A stretch of DNA of 64,000 nt. Origin: Rhodothermales bacterium. Its GTDB lineage: Bacteria > Bacteroidota > Rhodothermia > Rhodothermales > Bin80. Under the pieces are notes generated by a model that did no database searches, had not been told where the DNA came from, and saw only the letters and a program-made list of their open reading frames with translations. Below, one piece after another: positions 53,592-61,701 of this stretch. A program made the position numbers and the translations under genes. Position 1 is the first letter of the stretch. Each line of letters starts with the position of its first letter. The stretch covers positions 1-64,000 of the forward strand of contig JAJEDR010000074.1 of the NCBI GenBank assembly GCA_022821385.1, in the 5' to 3' direction.

Positions 53592-55034
53592 ATGGCGTCC
53601 ACGCCCCCTGCATCAATCACCGAACGGCTCGACGCAATCAATGAGTTCGACCGCGAGCCTGTCTCCGAGGACGCCCTCCAAGGACCCGGCAACTTTATCG
53701 GCCTCTACGCCGGTGAGCATGTAGCTGGCACGGAGTTCGTCATCGGACCATTGTTCGTCGCCCACGGCGTAGCCGCCGGCGACCTGTTCCTGGGTCTGCT
53801 CGTGGGCAACCTGCTGGCTGTCCTGTCCTGGGCCTTCATCTGCGCACCCATCGCTACGCGCACGCGGCTCAACCTCTACTGGAAGCTCCGCAAGATTGCT
53901 GGCCCGAACCTGCTCTTTGTCTACAACCTCGTCAATGCTGCCATGTTTTGTTTCCTGGCTGGCTCGATGATCTCGGTCGCGGCCACGGCGGTAGGCATCC
54001 CGTTTGATATGACCATGCCCGGCCTCGACGACTTCTATCCCAACAGCGTCGGCTGGGTCGTGACGGTGCTCTTGGTCGGATCGGTTGTGACCGTCCTGGC
54101 CATCCTGGGCTTTGAAAAGATCGCCTATTTCTCAAAGATTGCCGCGCCGTGGATGTTTCTGGTCTTCGTTGCCTGCGGCGTGGCCGTTCTCCCGCAACTC
54201 GGCGTCACCTCGTTGGGCGACTTCTGGACGGTAGCTAACGAGAAAATCTGGACTGGCGAGCCGCTGTCAGGGCGCATCCGCTTCACATTCTGGCATGTGA
54301 TGTTCTTTGCCTGGTTCGCCAACATGGCCATGCACATAGGCATGGCCGATATGACCATCCTGCGCTACGCGAAGAAGTGGCACTACGGCTTCGCGAGTGC
54401 CTTCGGCATGTACCTCGGCCACTATATCGCCTGGGTCGCCTCAGGTATCCTGGTGGCGCTCGCGCTACAGAACGCCAGTGAAGTGGCACCGGGCCCGATT
54501 GCCTATCTGGGCGCAGGCGTGGCGGGCCTCGTGGCAGTGCTCCTCGCCGGCTGGACGACTGCCAATCCGACGATCTACCGCGCGGGCTTGGCAATGCAGA
54601 CAATCACACCAAATTGGAAGCGCTGGAAGATGACCCTCGCGGTGGGAATGATCACCACCATGGCGGCACTCTTCCCGGCGCTGATGATGCGACTCCTGGA
54701 CTTCGTAGCACTTTACGGCCTGCTGCTGATGCCGATGGGCGCGGTGATCTTCGCCGACTTCTGGCTGTTGCCGAAGCTGGGCCTGCGACAGGACTACGCG
54801 GAGTGGAAGCAACTCCTCTTCAGCCTCCCCGCTGCGCTAGCGTGGCTCCTCACGTTGGGAGCCTGCCTACTCCTTAATCTCGTCTGGGACGTTGAGATCT
54901 TTTTCTTGGGCCTGCCGGGATGGTTCATCGCCACGGGCCTATACGTTGCGCTAAGCGTAGCACAGCAGCGGCGCGTTCCAGTTCCACAGTCCAGCACGCC
55001 GACTACAGACTTTCTTTCCGAAGAGATTACATGA
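53592..55034 (+). CDS. NCS1-type (cytosine/purine-like) permease
   Basis: 480 residues from ATG 53592; the track's 53415 runs into the PKD remnant in another frame. About twelve membrane spans are present. 'APIATRTRLNLYWKLRKIAG' and 'FANMAMHIGMADMTILRYAKK' fit the nucleobase:cation symporter-1 family. Because it lies in a rhamnose cassette it may carry a sugar-related solute, but family knowledge favours nucleobases or similar. GC content by eye is clearly higher than in flanking genes, as in the two genes that follow. Its TGA overlaps the next ATG. Confidence 0.85.
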   Translation: MASTPPASITERLDAINEFDREPVSEDALQGPGNFIGLYAGEHVAGTEFVIGPLFVAHGVAAGDLFLGLLVGNLLAVLSWAFICAPIATRTRLNLYWKLRKIAGPNLLFVYNLVNAAMFCFLAGSMISVAATAVGIPFDMTMPGLDDFYPNSVGWVVTVLLVGSVVTVLAILGFEKIAYFSKIAAPWMFLVFVACGVAVLPQLGVTSLGDFWTVANEKIWTGEPLSGRIRFTFWHVMFFAWFANMAMHIGMADMTILRYAKKWHYGFASAFGMYLGHYIAWVASGILVALALQNASEVAPGPIAYLGAGVAGLVAVLLAGWTTANPTIYRAGLAMQTITPNWKRWKMTLAVGMITTMAALFPALMMRLLDFVALYGLLLMPMGAVIFADFWLLPKLGLRQDYAEWKQLLFSLPAALAWLLTLGACLLLNLVWDVEIFFLGLPGWFIATGLYVALSVAQQRRVPVPQSSTPTTDFLSEEIT

Positions 55035-55207
55035 AAACTGCCCTGAAACTCGCTTCGTTCCTCGGCCTCAGCCTGACGGTCGTGCCTGCCTTTCTGGTCT
55101 TCGCGGGTACCATCACATGGACCACCCACGCGACGCTGATGGCTCTCGGCGCGGTGCTTTGGTTCGTCACGGCCCCCTTCTGGATGCCCCATGATGCCCC
55201 TGTTTAA
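55031..55207 (+). CDS. Small two-span membrane protein
   Basis: 58 residues from ATG 55031, overlapping the permease stop (ATGA); it is in the frame of the 95-codon ORF in the track. Hydrophobic stretches at about 6-27 and 33-50 suggest two spans. No family is recognised. Its coupling to the permease hints at an accessory subunit. GC-rich like its neighbours. Confidence 0.65.
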   Translation: MKTALKLASFLGLSLTVVPAFLVFAGTITWTTHATLMALGAVLWFVTAPFWMPHDAPV

Positions 55208-55339
55208 CCTTGCGAAAAACACCATTCTCCTCCGCGTCAATCCCGATTTGACGGGAGGCTCGTCGAATCAGATCGGTGGATCGGGTGGGCCGTTATCATG
55301 GCGAAGCTTGGAGGGCAATCCTGAACTCGAGATTTGAAA

Positions 55340-56623
55340 ATGATGAATCCAGCGCAGATCGAAATGAGCAACACGGCGACAATGGAGGCGCACCGGTGCG
55401 ATACCGAACACTTGGGGGAACAGCTCCAGCGGCGGGGAATCGACCTCAACGCCGTCGTTGCGCAGGTGGCCGCCTTTGAAGTGGCCGTGCCCTCCTGGGC
55501 TCTGGGCACCGGCGGTACCCGCTTTGGGCGCTTCCCCGAACCAGGCGAGCCCCGCGACGTCTTCGAGAAGATGGACGACATTGCCGTGATCCAGCAACTT
55601 ACGCGCGCCACGCCACGCGTCTCGCTACACCTTCCGTGGGACGAACCGGATGATCCCGGCGCCCTACGCGACCATGCAACTTCTTTGGGCCTAGGCTTTG
55701 ACGCGGTTAACTCGAACACTTTTCAGGACCAGACTCACCAAGTGCACAGCTACAAGTTCGGCTCGCTCTGCCACACCGACGCGGCGGTGCGTGCGCAGGC
55801 CGTCGCCCACAATGTGCACGTCATTGAAGTGGGCCGAGCGCTCGGCTCCGAGGCGCTCACGGTCTGGCTGGCCGACGGGGCCAACTATCCCGGCCAGATG
55901 CACCTTAGGAAGAGCTTCGAACGCACGCTTGAGGGCCTCCGCGAAATCTACACCGCGCTGCCAGAGAGTTGGCAGCTTTTTACCGAGCACAAACCCTTCG
56001 AGCCCGCCTTTTATGCTACTGTCGTGCAGGACTGGGGCTCGTCGCTCATGCTGGCGCAGGCGCTAGGACTTCGGGCCTCCTGCCTGGTCGACCTAGGCCA
56101 TCACCTGCCCGACACAAACATCGAACTGGTCGTGGCCCGGCTCGTGACGGCGGGCAAGCTCGGCGGCTTCCACTTCAATGACTCGAAGTATGGCGACGAC
56201 GATCTGACTGCAGGCTCGATCAAGCCGTATCAGCTCTTTTTGGTCTTCAACGAGCTGGTTGATGCGTCCGAGGCAGGCATGCTCGACGCTGCCCCAGCCT
56301 ATATGATCGATCAGAGCCACAACCTGAAGGATCCAATCGAGGCGCTTTTGATGACGGTGGACAACTTGCGGCAGTCCTACGCAAAGGCACTTCTCGTCGA
56401 CCGCGCAGCGCTGGCGCACTATCAGGATACGAACGACGTGGTGATGGCCGAACAGGTGCTTAAGACGGCCTACGAGACGGACGTGCGGCCCCTGATTGCC
56501 GAAGCCCGCCAGCGTTGTGGCGGCGCGCTCAATCCAGTCGCTGCTTTCCGCGCCTCCGGCTATCGCGCGGCGAAAGCCACGGAGCGGACCGGTGTCACCT
56601 ACGCGCCACCGCAAAGCCTTTGA
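55340..56623 (+). CDS. rhaI: L-rhamnose isomerase (RhaI type)
   Basis: 427 residues from ATG 55340 (the track began at TTG 55334). 'AVPSWALGTGGTRFGRFPEPGEP' and 'VSLHLPWDEPDD' match the L-rhamnose catabolism isomerase of the Pseudomonas stutzeri type. Metal-binding positions are visible in 'TEHKPFEPAFY' (Glu), 'LVDLGHHLP' (Asp) and 'GGFHFNDSKYGDDDL' (His/Asp). It converts L-rhamnose to L-rhamnulose. The GC content is high (about 60% by eye). It precedes a stub of the kinase that would follow in the pathway. Confidence 0.93.
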   Translation: MMNPAQIEMSNTATMEAHRCDTEHLGEQLQRRGIDLNAVVAQVAAFEVAVPSWALGTGGTRFGRFPEPGEPRDVFEKMDDIAVIQQLTRATPRVSLHLPWDEPDDPGALRDHATSLGLGFDAVNSNTFQDQTHQVHSYKFGSLCHTDAAVRAQAVAHNVHVIEVGRALGSEALTVWLADGANYPGQMHLRKSFERTLEGLREIYTALPESWQLFTEHKPFEPAFYATVVQDWGSSLMLAQALGLRASCLVDLGHHLPDTNIELVVARLVTAGKLGGFHFNDSKYGDDDLTAGSIKPYQLFLVFNELVDASEAGMLDAAPAYMIDQSHNLKDPIEALLMTVDNLRQSYAKALLVDRAALAHYQDTNDVVMAEQVLKTAYETDVRPLIAEARQRCGGALNPVAAFRASGYRAAKATERTGVTYAPPQSL

Positions 56624-56636
56624 GATTGTGAACATC

Positions 56637-56765
56637 ATGAACTATTACCTCGCCTCCGACCTCGGTACCCCCAGCCGACAGACCGTGCTTGGCACGCTTG
56701 ACGGCGATGCAATACGACTGAGACACCCAAGCCGAAAGTTGAAGGTCATCGGGATAACACCTTAG
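56637..56765 (+). pseudogene. rhaB: Truncated rhamnulokinase (5' stub)
   Basis: 'MNYYLASDLG', then 'VLGTLDGDAIRL', match the beginning of bacterial rhamnulokinase. After about 28 codons the similarity ends and 14 unrelated codons run to a stop. The remaining 450 or so residues are absent from this window, so the kinase is non-functional here. The break at about 56720 marks the right end of the transferred cassette. Confidence 0.75.
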
Positions 56766-57683
56766 ACTGGCGAATTCATTTCCTGCAGTATCGGGACCGG
56801 AGCTGCATTCCCCTAAGAAGCACCGCCACGGATTCACACCATATCGGGTCGCTCCGCTCCCTGCGTGGCTCTGGCAGGTATCCATATATTGGGAACAGAC
56901 ATTCTTCCGAGGACTCCTCTGCAATTGCTCCAGAACTTCGGGATCATCCTTTGTCCTGCACTCAATTTGCACTACATGTAACTGCACCAAGTTCTCCCTG
57001 CCACGCGAGCACGGATTGTGGCGGGCGCTTGTGATGGGGTCGACCTGCGAGCCGCATGAGAATTCCCTTGAAGCCGTAGCCCTTTCCGTCACACCGCGCA
57101 CGATTCAGGCGGCGGGTGCGCTCACTTCAAGCGACTAGATTCCTCAAGTCTTCCAGACATCAGACCTAAATACGACCTAACCAAATACCGATCTTCCTCC
57201 ACCACCTCGTATGCCTCAGTAATCGACGTTAACGGAAGAATTCGACCTCAAATCCAGGCAAACCGACTGCCGGGGATTCGTTCAGTGCGCGGGCCACTGC
57301 CCGCTTCGCCTCGGCTACCTTGCATATTCTGTAGATGGTGCTTAGTCAATTGTTGAGTAACGGTCAGTATAGTGAGTTTCAGTGGGATGTCGACCGTTTT
57401 TTGGACTGCTTGGTCTTCTGGGGATGAATTTTTGGTGCCCGGGTGCATATTCACATATAGAGTCAATGATTCTGTGCTTAACGGATTATCCTATTCAGTA
57501 AAAAACCGAAACCTGTGGGCTCTGTTACTGGCGCCGTGGAGAGCGTATCATACACTATTATGAGGAAAATAGCTACTGTAAACTTGTTTGGTTCGGATAG
57601 TGCGGGATTCACGGAATTTGGTTGGATTAGTATATTGGGGCTGCCATTGCACCTACCCTAACACTAACCAAGCCAGGAGTGTT
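56766..57683. other. Decayed region without intact genes
   Basis: About 920 bp. The ORFs listed here lack family features and cross on both strands. One minus-strand fragment (57122-57330) looks like ancient coding sequence (see separate entry). No IS element, tRNA or clear terminal repeats are seen. It lies between the broken rhamnose cassette and the protease locus. Confidence 0.5.
57122..57330 (-). pseudogene. Possible frameshifted gene remnant
   Basis: On the minus strand a coding-like stretch reads 'KVAEAKRAVARALNESPAVG...FEVEFF' (about 57330-57242), then in the neighbouring frame 'PLTSITEAYEVVEEDRYLV...' to a stop at 57122-57124. The residue composition looks like a real soluble protein C-terminus with a single frameshift. 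I do not recognise the family. A chance open frame is possible. Confidence 0.35.
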
Positions 57684-57725
57684 ATGTCTGAAAACACAAC
57701 TGAAACAGAGCAGATGGATGTTTGA
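57684..57725 (+). CDS. 13-codon leader ORF coupled to the protease gene
   Basis: ATG 57684 has CAGGAG about 8 bp upstream and encodes M-S-E-N-T-T-E-T-E-Q-M-D-V-stop. Its TGA (57723-57725) shares its A with the ATG of the protease (57725). This looks like translational coupling or a short leader. It could also be the true N-terminus of the protease displaced by a one-base frameshift. Confidence 0.5.
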   Translation: MSENTTETEQMDV

Positions 57726-58417
57726 TGGCCAACACCATTCTACGCAATGCCGATGTTATGGTATGGGATGACATCGTAAGTAGAGTATCACCCTACGTAG
57801 TTAAGATAGAATCCCCGGTCTGTACTGGAACAGGGTTTTTGCTAAACACGGGGACGGATTTACCTTTACATGAAATAGCCACCGCCAGACATGTGATTGA
57901 ACAGGCAGGTAAATGGCAATTGCCCCTGACACTAATTTTGAAGGATCAAAAGTGTCTGTATGAGAAGGAGGACTATTCAGTGCTTTCCGACCCAGGGGAA
58001 AAGGATCTTGCTATCCTCTTGGTTCGGAAGAGTAGCTTTCACTTTGAGAGCAGCCCGGTGGATCTCCTTCCAACTGACTTCTTTCTTCCTGCCGGAAGAG
58101 AGGTCGGATGGCTTGGATACTCCGCCGACTTCAACCTGTGTTTCTTTTCTGGTCAGATCAGTGGGAATATCGGAAGTTTTGGCAGTCATGATCACGAATA
58201 CCTTATTGATGGAGTGGCAATAAGTGGGGTGAGTGGCGGGCCAATTATTGTTCCCGATCCGCCCCACAATATACATATTGGAGGATTAATTACCGCATAT
58301 TTTTCCGATCCTGTGAAAGGCGCTGTTTTGCCCGGTCTCTCAATTGCTCAGGACAGCTCGTCATTACATAAAATGGTTGGTCTTATGAAAATGATAAAAA
58401 GTCACCTTAAAACTTAG
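57725..58417 (+). CDS. Trypsin-like serine protease, cytosolic
   Basis: 230 residues from ATG 57725 (the track used TTG 57722). The chymotrypsin-fold triad is visible: His in 'IATARHVIE' (about 57), Asp in 'EKDLAILLV' (about 95), and Ser in 'ISGVSGGPIIV' (about 170), with 'CTGTGFLLNTG' upstream. No signal peptide or membrane anchor is present, unlike HtrA/DegP, and no PDZ domain follows. Orphan cytosolic trypsin-like domains occur in bacterial conflict and defence systems, so such a role is possible. No partner is identifiable except the broken ORF downstream. Confidence 0.82.
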   Translation: MANTILRNADVMVWDDIVSRVSPYVVKIESPVCTGTGFLLNTGTDLPLHEIATARHVIEQAGKWQLPLTLILKDQKCLYEKEDYSVLSDPGEKDLAILLVRKSSFHFESSPVDLLPTDFFLPAGREVGWLGYSADFNLCFFSGQISGNIGSFGSHDHEYLIDGVAISGVSGGPIIVPDPPHNIHIGGLITAYFSDPVKGAVLPGLSIAQDSSSLHKMVGLMKMIKSHLKT

Positions 58418-58502
58418 CTGCATTGAAATAAATAAAATGCCTTGTGTTGATTTGTTGGATCCAATCTATTCATAGGAATGATTTAGCTCAACGTGGAAGA
58501 CT

Positions 58503-58770
58503 TTGGGCAACACTTCTGCGAGGCTAACCCCGGAATACGCAGACACGCTTGAAAGACTTCGCCAATTATATTTCAAACAAGAAGTGGAACAAGCAGTCTC
58601 AACGCAACTCCTACTATCTATCGAATATTTCCACAGGCAAGACAAGATTGCCATAAATTGGCAGTTCAGACGGCAAGGGCAGGAACAGAAGGAATTGGAC
58701 GTCTTGGTATATAAGCATCATACTGAGAACCTGCATCTCTACCAAGCAATACGAGTAGCTGTACTCCCTG
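58503..58770 (+). pseudogene. Unidentified coding-like ORF that runs into tRNA-Leu
   Basis: The frame opens at TTG 58503 and reads 'LTPEYADTLERLRQLYFKQEVEQAV', a soluble helical start, then 'NWQFRRQGQEQKELDVLVYKHH'. It continues through the tRNA gene on the other strand, so the actual protein cannot extend that far. Either a gene was truncated by recombination at the tRNA or this is a chance frame. No ATG, family or SD was found. Confidence 0.3.
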
Positions 58771-58855
58771 TACCCGGGGTGGGACTCGAACCCACACAGC
58801 CTTTGGGGCCAACGGATTTTGAGTCCGTCGCGTCTACCAATTCCGCCACCCGGGC
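58771..58855 (-). tRNA. tRNA-Leu(CAA)
   Basis: The minus strand reads GCCCGGGTGGCGGAATTGG..., with acceptor pairing GCCCGGG/CCCGGGT, the D-arm, the anticodon loop CTCAAAA (anticodon CAA), a long variable arm, and the T-arm GGTTCGAGTCC. It is 85 nt and no CCA is encoded. The long variable arm and the anticodon identify leucine. Decayed sequence and an unusual protease lie on its 3' side, so it may have served as an integration site. Confidence 0.96.
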
Positions 58856-58875
58856 AATAAAGCGTTCTACTTATA

Positions 58876-60261
58876 CTAGACCTGAGCGGATCCTGCACAA
58901 GAGGCATAATGGGCATGGAATCGCACGATCGCTTCAATACCCTGCGCGAACCGATCCAGACCAAAATGTTCGTTTGGGGAATGAATCGCGTCAGAATCCA
59001 GTCCGAAACCCATAAGCACACTGTCTAATCCCAGCAAGTGCTTGAAATCAGCCACCACCGGTATACTGCCCCCTATGCGAGTGAAATAGGGGTTGCGGCC
59101 GTAGACATCATTCAATGCTTTTGATGCCGCCGTCATCGCAGCGCTCCCGGTATCAATCAGCACAGGCTGTGCCCCATGTAAGTTCCTGAACTGTAATTGC
59201 ATGGAATCGGGTACGCGCACACGCAGCCATTCCTCCATAAGCCCGGCTATCTCTTCTGGATCCTGATCAGGTACCAGTCGCATGGAAATCTTCGCGCTGG
59301 CCGTTGAGGGCAATACCGTCTTTGCTCCATCCCCGGTATAACCACCCCAGATACCATTACAATCAAGTGTAGGGCGTACCGTTGATGCCTCCAATACTGA
59401 ATAACCTGCTTCCGTGCGTGGTGTCTCAACGCCAACCTCCCGTGCCCAGGCCTCTGCATCAAACGGCAATGCTGCCATTGCACCCCGCTCACGCTCAGAA
59501 AGCGATCTCACACGATCATAAAAACCGTCAATCGCAATCCTGTTTTTCGCATCGTGCATCTCCCCAATCAAGGCCGCCAGCGCGTTGATCGGGTTGTGAA
59601 TGGCACCTCCGTATGTACCTGAATGAAGATCTCGGTCCGGTCCTGTTAAAGTGATTTCCACATAGGCCATACCCCGTAAACCATAAGTAATAGAAGGAAT
59701 TCCCGGTGCAAACAAGCTGGAGTCCGAAATCACAACTATATCTGCAGCCAGGGCGTCCTTGTGCTCCTTAATGAACCCTGGAAGGCTTGCAGATCCAGAT
59801 TCTTCTTCGCCCTCGAGAATTAACTTGAGGTTTACAGGCGGCTTGCCCGCAGTGTCCATCCAGCATTCCAACGCCTTCAGATGCATTAATAACTGACCTT
59901 TATCATCACAGGCTCCGCGTGCATAGAGCAATCCATTCTTGATCACGGGCTCAAAGGGAGGCGAGTTCCATAGATCAAACGGGTCCGGTGGTTGGACATC
60001 GTAGTGACCATATACGAGAATCGTTGGAAGTGCATCATCAACATGCACCCCACCCGTCACAATCGGATGTCCGTCTGTTTCAGACGACACAGCATCCTTC
60101 ACCCCGATTCCCCGCAGTGCTTCTGTTAACCATTCGGCCGCATCTGCGACACTCTGTGAGTAAGCCGGATCAGTGCTGATTGAAGGGATACGAAGCAAGT
60201 CAATCAACTCCCCTACAAAACGACTTTGATTCGCCCCTGCATAGTCCAACGCATCGTTCAT
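58876..60261 (-). CDS. M20-family dipeptidase
   Basis: 461 residues. The di-zinc site motifs are 'VYGHYDVQPPD' (His/Asp) and 'GACDDKGQL'. The catalytic Glu pair is 'LEGEEESGS', and the third zinc ligand region is 'VISDSSLF'. A dimerisation (lid) domain spans about 200-330. 'SPNEHFGLD' carries the last His ligand. It resembles cytoplasmic carnosinase/CNDP-type peptidases. It is the downstream neighbour of tRNA-Leu on the same strand. Confidence 0.94.
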   Translation of the reverse strand: MNDALDYAGANQSRFVGELIDLLRIPSISTDPAYSQSVADAAEWLTEALRGIGVKDAVSSETDGHPIVTGGVHVDDALPTILVYGHYDVQPPDPFDLWNSPPFEPVIKNGLLYARGACDDKGQLLMHLKALECWMDTAGKPPVNLKLILEGEEESGSASLPGFIKEHKDALAADIVVISDSSLFAPGIPSITYGLRGMAYVEITLTGPDRDLHSGTYGGAIHNPINALAALIGEMHDAKNRIAIDGFYDRVRSLSERERGAMAALPFDAEAWAREVGVETPRTEAGYSVLEASTVRPTLDCNGIWGGYTGDGAKTVLPSTASAKISMRLVPDQDPEEIAGLMEEWLRVRVPDSMQLQFRNLHGAQPVLIDTGSAAMTAASKALNDVYGRNPYFTRIGGSIPVVADFKHLLGLDSVLMGFGLDSDAIHSPNEHFGLDRFAQGIEAIVRFHAHYASCAGSAQV

Positions 60262-60280
60262 TTGAAGTTACATTTTTATG

Positions 60281-60802
60281 CTATAGTTCACTTTCGTCAC
60301 GCCAGCGGCGCAGCTTCCAGGCGCGGGTTGTGTCCGCGCGAGTAAGCAGGAAATTTACGTTACCATCACCTCTAAATACCTCGCCATTGTCTAGGCCAAT
60401 GGCAAGATTAAAGCTCCGCACCGCAATCGCCCGCGTGCCCTCATCGAAAACCTGCCTAGAAATTATCTGATTCCACTGCAACTGCACTTCTACAACACTC
60501 TCAAACATTCTGCGAGTTGTTTCGAGCTCCTGCCCGAACCCCCACTCCCGCTCAATGCCCGTATCAAAATCCGTATAGATAAACACGAAAGACGAATCAA
60601 TAAGCGGTTCATACAGGGAGAGGTCCCGCAGTTCATACGCGTTCCTGAAATTGGTGAAGTAGCCCTCAATGGTCTTGGGGTCGCCCAGTAGATCACCAAA
60701 CGGATCCCCCTCTCCGATGGCCGGTGCAAACGGATTGCATGCGGCCAACATAAGCGGCAGAACCACGACTGCCATCCCGGATATGTAGACTTGGCGTGTC
60801 AC
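60281..60802 (-). CDS. NTF2-like lipoprotein, copy A
   Basis: 173 residues beginning at GTG 60802 (ATG 60775 is possible). The lipobox is 'LMLAAC' (Cys about 22). The mature part is short with 'YFTNFRNAYELRDLSLYEPLID', 'FVFIYTDFDTG', and ends 'TRAWKLRRWRDES'. The helix and strand pattern suits an NTF2/SnoaL-like cone. It shares the terminal W-x-L-x-R-W-R-D motif with the gene 330 bp upstream, so the two are probably paralogues. Confidence 0.72.
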   Translation of the reverse strand: MTRQVYISGMAVVVLPLMLAACNPFAPAIGEGDPFGDLLGDPKTIEGYFTNFRNAYELRDLSLYEPLIDSSFVFIYTDFDTGIEREWGFGQELETTRRMFESVVEVQLQWNQIISRQVFDEGTRAIAVRSFNLAIGLDNGEVFRGDGNVNFLLTRADTTRAWKLRRWRDESEL

Positions 60803-61135
60803 TGCAGAATTTCAGGGAATTATCTCCATGAGCTTCATTTTTCAAACGAGGCTGTTGGGCGATTGTCCCGGTTACAGGCATTAATGCTTTTGACATCTGT
60901 CGCACCAATATGTATCCGGTGAACTGACAACTCGCCTAGTTTCCCCGTACCCATTGCAGGTGGATACTCTGTCTCAACGCGCCTGTTCAGGCCATCTAGA
61001 CTTCCCTTGTAAGTGGTTCAACTCTGACCATCTTTGCAGTCCACTTACCGAAATTGGCATGATCTTTTTGCTGCTTGCGGATTACTCCGTGTTGCCAACT
61101 CAGAAAATTCCACAGACTTGGTGACATGAGTGCCC
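60803..61135. other. Intergenic, nothing identified
   Basis: 333 bp between the paralogous lipoprotein genes, both reading left. Only a short, featureless minus-strand ORF is present. A promoter for copy A is expected but not placed. Confidence 0.45.
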
Positions 61136-61696
61136 TCAGTTACCAAACTCCGCTTTAAGATCGCTCCAGGAATCTGCCGATCCGATGCTCTGGTCCCTCC
61201 ACCGAGAAAGCGCCCAGAGACCATCGAGATTCCTTGCAATGGTCCAGATTAATCTTCCCTGTAGGGAGTCGGCAACCTGCCGGCTACCGTGCTTGATTAG
61301 CAGCACGTAATGGGCCTCCAATGTGTATGTCGTATCCCCTAGTTCGGTGGTCACATCTTCCAGGCGAAGAAAATGTCCCGTATTCTCCTTGGCGGCCTCC
61401 GCAACTGTCGTGAAATAGCTGTTCTCTTGGGCCTGCCCCCAAATGGCCCAGCGCTGTGGATCACGCGCCTGTGCGGAAGCAGTTGGCGTGAATATGAATT
61501 CCTGATCAATAGAGCGTCGGTAGTTGGTTGCATTAAGTTCTTCCACGGCAGCCCGCAGATTATCTACAACAAGATCAGGGGCTACAGGCTGCAGCCATGT
61601 GCCCGCCTCGCCCACGGGCGGTGCGGGTGTACGCGTACTGAAAACATCGCAGGATGCGAGGATAACAATACACACCCAAATACCACGCGTCGTCAT
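61136..61696 (-). CDS. NTF2-like lipoprotein, copy B
   Basis: 186 residues: a signal with the lipobox 'VILASC' (Cys about 16), then 'VVDNLRAAVEELNATNYRRSID', 'FIFTPTASAQARDPQRWAIW', 'YTLEAHYVLLIKHG' and 'DGLWALSRWRDQS'. The fold pattern and the conserved W-x-L-x-R-W-R-D ending match copy A. The role is unknown. It starts 5 bp after ispH, so it probably shares that transcript. Confidence 0.72.
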   Translation of the reverse strand: MTTRGIWVCIVILASCDVFSTRTPAPPVGEAGTWLQPVAPDLVVDNLRAAVEELNATNYRRSIDQEFIFTPTASAQARDPQRWAIWGQAQENSYFTTVAEAAKENTGHFLRLEDVTTELGDTTYTLEAHYVLLIKHGSRQVADSLQGRLIWTIARNLDGLWALSRWRDQSIGSADSWSDLKAEFGN

Positions 61697-61701
61697 TCGA
61701 C

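Noticed and set aside
57001-57060. 3' half of the PKD gene on the far side of the rhamnose cassette
   Set aside because: A short stretch reads 'ATRARIVAGA', loosely like the end of PKD-bearing hydrolases, but it is too short to support the claim.
56595-57101. 168-codon minus ORF
   Set aside because: It runs across the rhaI 3' end and rhaB stub on the opposite strand and shows no protein-like pattern I recognise.
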